Of a DNA stretch of 64,000 bases, positions 50,924 through 59,602 are shown in pieces. Numbering within the stretch: position 1 is the stretch's first letter; each line of letters begins with the position of its first letter. The position numbers and the translations under genes are program-made. Origin of the DNA: Novosphingobium beihaiense (GTDB taxonomy: Bacteria; Pseudomonadota; Alphaproteobacteria; Sphingomonadales; Sphingomonadaceae); assembly GCF_022832375.1 (NCBI RefSeq), contig NZ_JALHLG010000018.1:52412-116411 (forward strand), given 5' to 3'. The notes beneath the pieces were generated by a model. It searched no databases. It saw nothing but the letters and a program-made list of their open reading frames with translations, and was not told the origin of the DNA.

Positions 50924-53461
50924 ATGAATTCCGCGTCCATCCGAATCCTGCTGTGCGCGACGTCCGCGCTTGCCTTTGCAGTACCCGCCTATGCCCAGGA
51001 TTCGGCCCAGGCCACCGTCGGCACCAATGACATCATCGTGACGGCCCGCCGCAGCGAGGAACGCCTGCAGGACGTGCCGATCTCGATCACGGTCTTCAAT
51101 CAGGAACAGCTGTCCGACAAGAACGTCGTTAATGCCAACGATCTTGCGACGTACACGCCTTCGCTTTCTTCGAACACGAACTTCGGTTCGGAAAACACGA
51201 CATTCGCCATTCGCGGCTTTGCGCAGGATATCGGCACGCTGCCGTCGGTCGGCACGTATTTCGCCGAAGTCGTGACGCCGCGCGGTGCCTCCAACGGCCT
51301 GCCGACCGGAGACGGCGTGCTGCCGGGCAACTTCTTCGATCTCCAGAACGTCCAGGTGCTCAAGGGGCCGCAGGGCACACTGTTCGGCCGCAATACCACG
51401 GGCGGCGCCGTCCTGCTCGTTCCGCAGAAGCCGACCGACCTGCTCGAAGGCTATATTGAAGGGTCCTACGGCAATTACGACATGCGCCGCCTGCAGGGGG
51501 CGATCAATATTCCGCTGGCCGATACCTTCAAGGTCCGCCTTGCCGGAGACCGCATGCTGCGCGACGGCTATCTCAAGAACCAGAGCGGCATCGGCCCGAA
51601 GGACTTCAACGATGTCGATTACACGGCGCTGCGCCTCAGCGTGGTGGCGGACCTGACGCCCGATCTGGAGAACTACCTGATCGCGTCCTACATCCATTCG
51701 GATACCAACGGCCCGCTGACGAAGCTCGTCGCCGCCGATCCTGCAGAAGGCCTCGGCGGCATCTTCGCCGGGCAGCTCGCGCAGCAGGGCACCGGCTTCT
51801 ACAACGTCATGAACCCGCTGGAGAAATCCTATTCGAAGATCGACCAGTGGCAGGTGATCAACACCACGACCTGGCTCACGTCGGATAATCTCACGGTCAA
51901 GAACATCGCCAGCTATGCCGAATACAAACAGACCATTCATGCCGGTCAGTTCGGCACCAATGCCACGATCGATTTCGATGCGCTGACCGGCGGCGCGCTG
52001 CCGATCGGATCCTACGACGTCAATTTCACCCAGATATCACCGCCGCCGGGCCTCAAGACCGCGGACCAGTACACGTTTACCGAGGAGTTGCAGCTCCAGG
52101 GCAAGGCCTTGGACAACCGGCTGGACTGGCAGGCCGGCGGGTATGCCGAAATCAGCCGCCCGCTCGGCTATGCCGGCAGCCAGTCGCCGTTCCTGGCATC
52201 GTGCACCGATGCAGGCGCCGATTTCCAGTGCTCCGATCCGATCGGCTTCCTGACGTATCTGGGTGCGGTGCAGCAAGTGATGGCGGCGGGCGGCGATCCC
52301 TCCACCGTGCCGCCGATCCATGTCGGCTCGGTGAACTACACGGTCGGCAAGACCTACTTCCAGGACTTCGGCCTTTACGCACAGGCGACTTATGCGCTGA
52401 CGGACCAGCTCAAGCTGACCGGTGGCTTCCGTTATACCTGGGACAAGCAGCGCAACGAAAGCCTGCGTCAGACCTACACACTAATGTATCCGCCGTCCTA
52501 CGGCCTGTTCCCGAGCCTGCCCGGCGCTCCGAACCCGCGCTGCACCGATCCCACGTCGGATGCGAACGGCTGTCTGGTGACGCTGCGCCAGAAGTCGAAC
52601 AAGCCGACCTGGCTGATCGATCTCGATTACAACTTCACGCCCAATATGATGGCCTATGCCAAGTATGCGCGCGGCTATCGCGCGGCGACCATCGCGCCCA
52701 ACGTGGCCGCGCCGCTGAACCTGGTGGGGGCCGAAAAGGTCGACAGCTACGAGATCGGCTTCAAGAGCAGTTTCCATGGCGCGGTGCCGGGCACCTTCAA
52801 CATGGCCGCGTTCTACAACGACTTCTCGAACCAGCAGTTGCAGGTCGGCTTCAACGCCAGGGACGGGAGCGGCCAGGCATCGACGGCGGCGCCGGTGAAT
52901 GCCGACAAGTCGGAGATCTACGGCTTCGAAGCCGAAGCCTCGATCACTCCGTTTGAAGGGCTGATGCTGGCGGGAAGCTACACCTATCTTCACACCGAGA
53001 TCAAAAAGATCCCGGACTTTTCCGCCTTCAACGATCCCAACTTCATCCTGGCAGCGCCCTTCGATGTGGGTGATCCGGAAGTCCTTTCGCCCAAGCACAA
53101 GTTCACGGTTTCGGCCAAGTACACGCTGCCGCTGGATGAAAGCATCGGGAGGATCTCGTTCGGGGTGGACTACACCTACCGTTCGAAAATGCTGGTCAAC
53201 TACATCGACCGCGAGAACCCGAATCCCGCCATCGCCGCGTTCAGCACGCTGCCTTCGCTGGGACTGCTGAATCTCAACTTCGGCTGGAATTCGATCGGCG
53301 GTTCCCCGGTCGACCTATCACTGTTCGCCACGAACGTGACCAAGGAGAAGTACTATACCTATGCGGCTGGTCTCGGCTCGCCCGAAGTCGGGTTCGAAAC
53401 GGCATCGGTGGGCGAACCGCGGATGTACGGCCTGCGCCTGAAGGTCCATTTCGGCGGCTGA
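50924..53461 (+). CDS. TonB-dependent outer membrane receptor
   Basis: An 845-residue TonB-dependent receptor. The signal peptide ends AVPAYA, a TonB-box-like region reads NDIIVTARRSEERLQDVPISITVFN, the plug contains NVQVLKGPQGTLFGRNTTGGAV, and the C-terminal strand ends RMYGLRLKVHFGG. The ligand is unknown; siderophores, vitamins or plant glycans are typical. About 280 bases without a gene precede it. A MITE-like palindrome follows. A second receptor of the same group is at 59.6 kb. Confidence 0.9.
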   Translation: MNSASIRILLCATSALAFAVPAYAQDSAQATVGTNDIIVTARRSEERLQDVPISITVFNQEQLSDKNVVNANDLATYTPSLSSNTNFGSENTTFAIRGFAQDIGTLPSVGTYFAEVVTPRGASNGLPTGDGVLPGNFFDLQNVQVLKGPQGTLFGRNTTGGAVLLVPQKPTDLLEGYIEGSYGNYDMRRLQGAINIPLADTFKVRLAGDRMLRDGYLKNQSGIGPKDFNDVDYTALRLSVVADLTPDLENYLIASYIHSDTNGPLTKLVAADPAEGLGGIFAGQLAQQGTGFYNVMNPLEKSYSKIDQWQVINTTTWLTSDNLTVKNIASYAEYKQTIHAGQFGTNATIDFDALTGGALPIGSYDVNFTQISPPPGLKTADQYTFTEELQLQGKALDNRLDWQAGGYAEISRPLGYAGSQSPFLASCTDAGADFQCSDPIGFLTYLGAVQQVMAAGGDPSTVPPIHVGSVNYTVGKTYFQDFGLYAQATYALTDQLKLTGGFRYTWDKQRNESLRQTYTLMYPPSYGLFPSLPGAPNPRCTDPTSDANGCLVTLRQKSNKPTWLIDLDYNFTPNMMAYAKYARGYRAATIAPNVAAPLNLVGAEKVDSYEIGFKSSFHGAVPGTFNMAAFYNDFSNQQLQVGFNARDGSGQASTAAPVNADKSEIYGFEAEASITPFEGLMLAGSYTYLHTEIKKIPDFSAFNDPNFILAAPFDVGDPEVLSPKHKFTVSAKYTLPLDESIGRISFGVDYTYRSKMLVNYIDRENPNPAIAAFSTLPSLGLLNLNFGWNSIGGSPVDLSLFATNVTKEKYYTYAAGLGSPEVGFETASVGEPRMYGLRLKVHFGG

Positions 53462-53495
53462 TCTGGCTGGCTCTGCCCGCAGAAGGTGTGGGCCG

Positions 53496-53642
53496 CTAGG
53501 ACGGATCGACATTCAGCCCTGACGGCCTGCAAATGGCGTTTTGCACGCTTCCGGTGCTCACGTACATGAAGTACGCTGCGCTCCGGCTCGCGCAAAATCA
53601 CCATTTTCGACTCGCCATCTTCTGAATGTCGATCCGTCCTAG
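53496..53642. mobile_element. MITE-like palindromic element with 21-bp terminal inverted repeats
   Basis: The ends match perfectly over 21 bp in inverted orientation (beginning CTAGGACGGATCGACATTCA), flanking a 147-bp element without coding capacity. The inner region is also largely self-complementary (AAATGGCGTTTTGC against GCAAAATCACCATTT). CTAG at both edges fits insertion at TA, as in IS630/mariner-type elements. No transposase is adjacent, so it would depend on one elsewhere. Confidence 0.7.
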
Positions 53643-53687
53643 TTCGCAAAGAGGTCCGGCAGCCGCGGCATGCCGGGCTTTTTGCCT

Positions 53688-54721
53688 TTACAGCCCGGCG
53701 AGCACGTCCAGCATCGCGCTGGAGAACCGCGCGGTATAGGCCGTGTTGACCGCTGCGGGCTGGAAATCGGAGGCGTTCACCAGGAAGATCGCGTAGCCGA
53801 ATGCCAGAAATGCCGCATATTGCCGCATCAGTTCGTCCAGAGGCGGCAGGCTGTGCCCTTCGGCCGCAATCGCGGCACGGTAGCGCGCCACCAGATCGCG
53901 TTCGCGGGTCTGCCGGTCCGCCATGTCGAGCGCGCAGGCCACATGATAGGCGACCTCGGCCATGACCGGGTCGAGGTGCGGCTGACTGTCGAAGAGCCCG
54001 GGTTCGCCATCGGTATCGATATAGAGATTGCCAAGGTGCGTATCGCCATGCAGCCGCGCCTGCGGCACCATCCGGCCGAAGCGTGAAAGCTTGCCGAGTG
54101 CGCCGAGAAACCAGTTCAGGTCATGGAACCGCACCGATGCCGCGGCACCCCGCGCGCTCCGAACAAACTCTTCCCAGACCGTCGGCGTCAGGATCGTTTC
54201 GCTGTAGCGGTGGAAGCCGTCGATCAGGCTGCCTGCCCATCCGAACCGCGCGTGCGGCGCAAAGTCCTGCGATCGTCCCAGCGTCATGGCATGGTGCCGG
54301 GCCAGCATTTCGAGCCTTCACGCAACCTCTTCCGGCGGGCGGGGGGCGGGTGCAGGAACGTCACATCGTGCGCCACCAGGTGTTCCATGATCACGATGCC
54401 CTGCCGCCGCTCCGCATCGAACCCGGCGAAGAAACACTGCGGCTGGCGCAAGGGCGAGAACGGCGCGACATCAGCATAGGCGTGGACTTAGTTGGCATGC
54501 ATGTAGTCCATCATCCGGCTGTGCGGTTCGAAGCCGCCTTTCAGGATCACGGTGGCCGGGATCGCCGGGTTGTCCGTTTCCAGCGCCAGACGGATCTTGG
54601 TGCACGTGCCGTTGTTCACGCCGGTGATATGCGCGGAAGAAACCGTGCAGCCCAACGCTGCCGAAAGCCAGGCTTCGGTGATGCCGCTGGTCTCCACCGG
54701 CAGCGGCGTTGCTTGGGGCAT
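53688..54721 (-). pseudogene. Disrupted phosphotransferase (APH/EcKinase-like) gene
   Basis: The N-terminal part (54721-54488) ends at an in-frame TAA after MMDYMHAN, yet homology continues past it (QCFFAGFDAERRQGIVIMEHL). A G/C-run near 54336-54350 then shifts the frame, and a second stop (TGA at 54320-54318) precedes the C-terminal part. That part retains the kinase motif LHGDTHLGNLY and GLFDSQPHLDPVMAEVAYH. The three lesions indicate real decay rather than one sequencing error. The intact enzyme would phosphorylate a small molecule. Confidence 0.8.
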
Positions 54722-54874
54722 GTCCGCCTCTCGTCCCTCTCCACCGGTCCTACGCCCCGGCAAGCGTATGTGGAGCATGGCGAAACGGCATGGGCACGCA
54801 ACTGGTGAAACTGGAACACGATGCGATATTGACGTGAGGCAGAAATACCCTAAATGCCCGGTTTCCGGCATGCC

Positions 54875-54950
54875 GGGCGGTTAGCTCAGTTGGTAGAGCA
54901 TCTCGTTTACACCGAGAGGGTCGGGGGTTCGAGCCCCTCACCGCCCACCA
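54875..54950 (+). tRNA. tRNA-Val (anticodon TAC)
   Basis: A full cloverleaf: acceptor GGGCGGT/ACCGCCC, D-arm with AGCTCAGTTGGTAGAGC, anticodon arm TCTCG-TTTACAC-CGAGA with anticodon TAC, and T-arm GGGGTTCGAGCCCC. The CCA end is encoded. Its 3' half is followed by integrase remnants, which marks it as an old integration site. Confidence 0.95.
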
Positions 54951-55106
54951 CGGATTACACCTCATCACATCTCACTGAGCGTTGTAGCCCGCAGAAAACT
55001 GTGGTATTTACAGGGTCTGCACGTGCTCAGCACGTCCGAACCGATCTCATGGTTGCCCACCTGTTGGGGGTCTCGCCGAGTCCAATTCGGAAAAAGGCCC
55101 CCAATC

Positions 55107-55263
55107 ATGTCTCTCGCGGACTTTACGATCAAAATGCTAGGCCGAAAGCCAAGGCATACAAGCTCGGCGACGGAGGCGGTCTTTATCTCCAGGTCAATCC
55201 GTCCGGAACCAAGCTATGGCGGATGAAGTATTGTAATCGGCGTGCGAATGGTGCCCCCTCCCT
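55107..55263 (+). pseudogene. Integrase (tyrosine recombinase, DUF4102-type) N-terminal remnant
   Basis: Starting ATG at 55107 reads MSLADFTIK, then after a one-base loss in the A-run at 55131-55134 the frame resumes NARPKAKAYKLGDGGGLYLQVNPSG and KLWRMKY, the typical N-terminal arm of phage-type integrases. The similarity stops near 55230. An inverted TTGGGGG/CCCCCAA lies just before the start, as is common for these genes. It lies about 150 bases from tRNA-Val, so it probably used that gene as attachment site. Confidence 0.75.
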
Positions 55264-55339
55264 GGCTCGGTGATCGGCGCCCAATCGGGGAGTACTCCCC
55301 AGGTCATCTATTGTCGCTTGCGATGGAGGCAGGCGACGA

Positions 55340-55457
55340 GGCGGAGGAAGGCAAGTTCAGTTACGATCGCAAGGTTCAGCCGAAGCCCAAGCTCGGTCCC
55401 CACATTACCGAACTCAAGCGGTTACTGGTGGAGAACGAACGCAAGCCGCGCCGCGCC
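55340..55457 (+). pseudogene. Possible IS21 (IstA-like) fragment
   Basis: In one frame the segment reads YDRKVQPKPKLGPHITEL and LLVENERKPRR, resembling the N-terminal part of IS21-type IstA transposases. It is fused in frame to the IS5-like transposase that follows, with no stop between them. The resemblance is short, so it is only tentative. The mosaic suggests repeated insertion and recombination. Confidence 0.35.
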
Positions 55458-56368
55458 CACTACCGCACGACGAATTGGAAATCCTACAACGCAGCATTGG
55501 CGCAGAGAGGTTCGCTTCAGGTCTGGTTTTATCCCGGGATGCAATGGCTGTCCGCGCCGACGGGCAAGCGCGGGCGCCAACCTGTCTTTTCGGACGCCGC
55601 GATCCAGGCCTGCCTGACGCTGAAGGGAGTGTTCAAGCTTCCCTTGCGCCAGACCACCGGCATGGTCGCCAGCCTTCTCGAGATGGCAGGGCTTGATTGG
55701 CCGGTGCCGGATTTCAACACCCTGAGCCGGAGGCAGAAGACTTTGCTTGTCGAGATACCCTGTCAGCCCAGTCCCGGACCGTTGCGCCTGCTGATCGACA
55801 GCACGGGTATCAAGGCCGTTGGAGACGGGGAATGGTGCAGGCGCAAGCATGGTCCGTCCAAGCGCCGTCAATGGCGAAAGGTCCACCTGGGTGTGGATGC
55901 CGGATCGTTGGAAATCCGGGCCATCGAAGTGACCGGAAGCCGGGTTGGCGATGCCCCATGCTCCCCGAACTGCTGGAGCAGATCCCACACGATCACGCCG
56001 TCGCGATCGTCAGTGCCGACGGCGCTTTTGACACCAGGGCCTGTCACGAAGCCATCGCCGCGCGTGATGTCTGCGCCGTCATACCCGCTCGCTGTAATGC
56101 AAAAGCTTGGCCCGAGGGCACGCCGGGCGTTGCGGCCCGCAATGAAATTGTTCGCTCAAGCCAACGGTTTGGCAGGGCGATCTGGAAACGATAGAGCGGT
56201 TATCACCAGCGCAGCCTGGCCGAAACAAAAATGCATTGCTTCAAGCTGCTGGGCGAACGCGTCATGGCACGTGACTTCGATCGCCAGGTCGCCGAACTGC
56301 AAATCCGTGCAGCCATCCTCAACCGTTTCACCGCACTCGGAAGGCCTCAAACGCAGCGTGTCGTGTAA
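55458..56368 (+). pseudogene. IS5-family transposase pseudogene
   Basis: The sequence reads YRTTNWKSYNAALAQRGS, QPVFSDAAIQACLTLKGVF, LPLRQTTGMVASLLEMAGLDWP, DSTGIKAVGDGEW and RRQWRKVHLGVDAGSLEIRAIEV, an IS5-type transposase with its DDE core. The frame is lost in a C-run at 55954-55957 (GDAPMLPELLEQIP continues in the next frame), and a stop TAG at 56192-56194 replaces a Trp before SGYHQRSLAETKMHCFKLLGE. The left end of the element is absent. It is therefore inactive. Confidence 0.8.
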
Positions 56369-56758
56369 CCGAATGCCCTCAAAGTCCGACTGCTGCCCTG
56401 CGACCGATTTGCGCAACAAAGCCTCTGCAAACGGTCCGACAATTGCGATTGAGTCAAAGTAAGATCTGCAACTTCGGTCCATCGAGAATATTTCAACTGC
56501 ATGCCGATCAAGAAAAACCAGTTCGCCATGATAACTGGGGTACTTCTTGCCTGCAGCGTTGCAAATGAACCAGCGCCAAGCAGGCCGAAGTTAAAAGCGA
56601 TAAAGTGGCCAAGCTGAGGGAAGTTCGCATAGCACTCACATGCCGATTTTCCATAACTAGATAAACGTCCGCAATGTCGGCGTATTCGAAAAGGCTGGTT
56701 CCGGACAAGAATCTTGAAAAGCGGCCGCGGCAGCCCGGGCTCGGATTTGTCCGCGCTG
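56369..56758. other. Low-GC non-coding stretch after transposase remnant
   Basis: No gene is supported. The GC content drops compared with flanks, which fits imported or decayed DNA. A short frame at 56501-56617 (MPIKKNQFAMITGVLLACSV) resembles a lipoprotein signal but lacks other support. The next gene on the other strand starts at 57409. Confidence 0.45.
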
Positions 56759-57409
56759 CTAGTACCCGGTGTACCGCCCCGGCCGGTGCCAGACGTAGAG
56801 AATGGCACCCGTCGCCATCACACCGAGCAGCGACCACAGGACGCGGGTGACATCCAGCGCGACGAGCGAAAACAGCAATACGCAGCCATCGAAGAGCATC
56901 TGCGTGCGGCCCGCGTTCCAGCCGCGCGTGCGGTAGAGCCAGAGCACGATGGCCCCCGAGCCGCCTGTGCCCGCGCCGTGGCGGGCCAGTGCCAGCGCGC
57001 CCATGCCGATCACGCTGCCGCCCGCCAGGGCAGCCACAGGCTTGCTGATCCAGTCGATATCGATGGTCTGCGCGGCGATCGCGGTCATCGCGAAAAGGCC
57101 GAAAGTGACGATCAGGGTCTTGACGATGAACAGCCAGCTCATCGCGCGCAGCGTCACGGCCAGCATCGGCAGGGTCATGGCCGCGTAGAACAGGCCGACG
57201 GGAAGCCCGGTCAGATAGTTCAGCACCAGCGAGATGCCCGCCACGCCCCCGGTGGCAAGCCCTGCGGCTTTCAGCAGAACCACGCCCAGCGAGAGCTGCA
57301 CGGTGCCCACGAACAGGGCATAGGCGTCCTCAAGCCGGGTATGCGGCACCCCGGGAGCAGGGGCGCCTGCGGGTTCGGGCGGAGCGGGGCTATCGGATTT
57401 GGCAGACAC
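56759..57409 (-). CDS. YitT family membrane protein
   Basis: A 216-residue membrane protein with about six helices; LLKAAGLATGGVAGISLVLNYLTGLPVGLFY and GTGGSGAIVLWLYRTRGWNAGRTQM are the YitT (DUF161) blocks. The family has no settled role. It has a proline-rich cytoplasmic N-terminus. It is transcribed toward the decayed region and is preceded by typA on the same strand. Confidence 0.82.
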   Translation of the reverse strand: MSAKSDSPAPPEPAGAPAPGVPHTRLEDAYALFVGTVQLSLGVVLLKAAGLATGGVAGISLVLNYLTGLPVGLFYAAMTLPMLAVTLRAMSWLFIVKTLIVTFGLFAMTAIAAQTIDIDWISKPVAALAGGSVIGMGALALARHGAGTGGSGAIVLWLYRTRGWNAGRTQMLFDGCVLLFSLVALDVTRVLWSLLGVMATGAILYVWHRPGRYTGY

Positions 57410-57507
57410 GGCGGGTTCCCGGCAAAAGTCACATGCCGCAGGCTGCCTCTTCCCTTTCTTCCATGCAATCCAGGGGCCCCCTCTCTCGCGGGAGGGGGCT
57501 GCCCGGA

Positions 57508-59340
57508 TCAGGCCGCGTCCTTCTTGCGGCTGGCGCGCTTGCGTTCGTGCGGGTCGAGGTGGACCTTGCGCAGGCGGATCGACTGCGGCGTGACTTCGAC
57601 CATCTCGTCGTCGTCGATATAGGCGATGGCCTGTTCCAGCGTCATGACCTTGGGCGGGGTGAGGCGGATCGCATCGTCCTTGCCCGAGGAACGGATGTTG
57701 GTCAGCTGCTTGGCCTTCATCGGGTTCACTTCGAGGTCATCGGGCTTGGCGTTCTCGCCGATCACCATGCCCTCGTAGAGCTTTTCCTGCGGGGCCACGA
57801 ACAGGATGCCGCGGTCTTCCAGGTTGTTGAGCGCGTAGGCATTGGCCTCGCCCGTGCCGTTCGAGATCAGCACGCCGTTGAGGCGGCCTTCGATCGCGCC
57901 CTTGTAGGGGCCGTACTTCTCGAACAGGCGGTTCATGATGCCGGTGCCGCGCGTGTCCGAAAGGAACTCGCCGTGGTAGCCGATGAGGCCGCGCGAGGGC
58001 GCCGAGAAAGTGATGCGGGTCTTGCCCACGCCCGAGGGGCGCATGTCGGTCAGCTCGGCCTTGCGGCGCTGCATCTTCTCAACCACCGTGCCCGAGTGCT
58101 CGTCGTCCACGTCGATCACGACGGTTTCGTAAGGCTCGGTGCGGCCGCCGTTTTCGTCGGTCTTGAACAGCACGCGCGGGCGCGAGATGCCCAGTTCGAA
58201 GCCTTCGCGGCGCATCGTTTCGATAACGACGCCGAGCTGCAGTTCGCCGCGCCCGGCAACCTCGAAGCTGTCCTTGTCCTCGCTCTCGGTGACGCGGATG
58301 GCGACGTTGGTTTCGGCTTCGCGCATCAGGCGGTCGCGGATCAGGCGGCTCGTCACCTTGTCGCCCTCGCGGCCCGCGAGCGGGCTGTCGTTGACGGCAA
58401 AGCGCATGGCGAGCGTCGGCGGGTCGATCGGCTGGGCCTGGATCGGCTCGGAAACCTGCGGATCGGCGATGGTGTTGGCGACGGTGGCCTTTTCAAGGCC
58501 GGCGAGCGCGATGATGTCGCCCGCGCGGGCTTCTTCCACCGGCACGCGGTCCAGCCCGCGGAAGGTCATCAGCTTGGAGGCGCGGCCGGTCTCGACCACG
58601 TTGCCTTCGCGGTCCATCGCGCGGATCGGATCGTTGATCTTGAGGACGCCCGACTGGACGCGGCCGGTCAGCACGCGGCCCATGAAGTTGTCGCGGTCAA
58701 GCAGGGTGGCGAGGAACGAGAACGGCGCGTCGGCATCGAGGTCCGGCGCCGGGACGTGATCGCGGATGAGCTGGAACAGCGGCTCCAGCGTGCCTTCGCG
58801 GGCATTGATGTCATCGCTGGCATAGCCGTTGCGGCCCGAGGCGTAGAGCACCGGGAAGTCGAGCTGCTCGTCGTTCGCATCGAGGCTGACGAAGAGGTCG
58901 AACACTTCGTTCAGCACTTCGTCGGCGCGGCCATCGGGACGGTCGATCTTGTTGACGACGACGATCGGCTTGAGGCCGAGGCCCAGCGCCTTGCCGGTGA
59001 CGAACTTGGTCTGCGGCATTGCGCCTTCCGAGCTGTCCACCAGCAGGACGACGCCATCGACCATCGAGAGGATGCGCTCCACTTCGGCGCCGAAGTCGGC
59101 GTGGCCGGGGGTATCGACGATGTTGATGCGCAGGCCTTCCCACTCGATCGAGGTCGGCTTGGCCAGAATGGTGATCCCGCGTTCCTTTTCCAGATCGTTG
59201 GAGTCCATCGCGCGCTCTTCCACGCGCTGGTTGTCGCGGAAGGTGCCGGACTGGCGGAAAAGCTGGTCCACAAGCGTGGTCTTGCCATGGTCGACGTGCG
59301 CAATGATGGCGATATTGCGCAGGGGAAGCGGGGCGGACAT
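57508..59340 (-). CDS. typA: GTP-binding protein TypA/BipA
   Basis: A 610-residue translational GTPase. G1 [10 protein letters not shown]2 region RGITI, G3 DTPGHADFG and G4 NKID are intact, followed by EF-G-like domains and the C-terminal ribosome-binding domain. It assists ribosome assembly at low temperature and under stress. An ATG at 59340 fits the family; an upstream in-frame ATG precedes no conserved sequence. It is divergent from the second TonB receptor. Confidence 0.95.
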   Translation of the reverse strand: MSAPLPLRNIAIIAHVDHGKTTLVDQLFRQSGTFRDNQRVEERAMDSNDLEKERGITILAKPTSIEWEGLRINIVDTPGHADFGAEVERILSMVDGVVLLVDSSEGAMPQTKFVTGKALGLGLKPIVVVNKIDRPDGRADEVLNEVFDLFVSLDANDEQLDFPVLYASGRNGYASDDINAREGTLEPLFQLIRDHVPAPDLDADAPFSFLATLLDRDNFMGRVLTGRVQSGVLKINDPIRAMDREGNVVETGRASKLMTFRGLDRVPVEEARAGDIIALAGLEKATVANTIADPQVSEPIQAQPIDPPTLAMRFAVNDSPLAGREGDKVTSRLIRDRLMREAETNVAIRVTESEDKDSFEVAGRGELQLGVVIETMRREGFELGISRPRVLFKTDENGGRTEPYETVVIDVDDEHSGTVVEKMQRRKAELTDMRPSGVGKTRITFSAPSRGLIGYHGEFLSDTRGTGIMNRLFEKYGPYKGAIEGRLNGVLISNGTGEANAYALNNLEDRGILFVAPQEKLYEGMVIGENAKPDDLEVNPMKAKQLTNIRSSGKDDAIRLTPPKVMTLEQAIAYIDDDEMVEVTPQSIRLRKVHLDPHERKRASRKKDAA

Positions 59341-59602
59341 CGGTTGTTTTCTTTCAAACAGGAGGGTGGTGCAAAGCGCATGCTGCACCGCAAAATCCGC
59401 GCGCCCTTAACCGATCCGCGCGATTCCGGCAAGCCGCCGTGCAGGGAATGAAATGTGGCAGGACTGTCACAGCGGTGCCATTTGTCCGCAATTTTTCGTT
59501 GCGCACGATTGTCCAACGGCCGGGAATTTTCTAAGAACACGAAGGATATCGGCGAGCCTTGCTGGCAAAAAGCGGACCGCCGGGCAGGAGAGGGACGGGG
59601 CC

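Noticed and set aside
56501..56617. 38-codon frame with a lipoprotein-like start (MPIKKNQFAMITGVLLAC)
   Set aside because: It is short, lies in decayed DNA, has no clear ribosome binding site and no supporting context.
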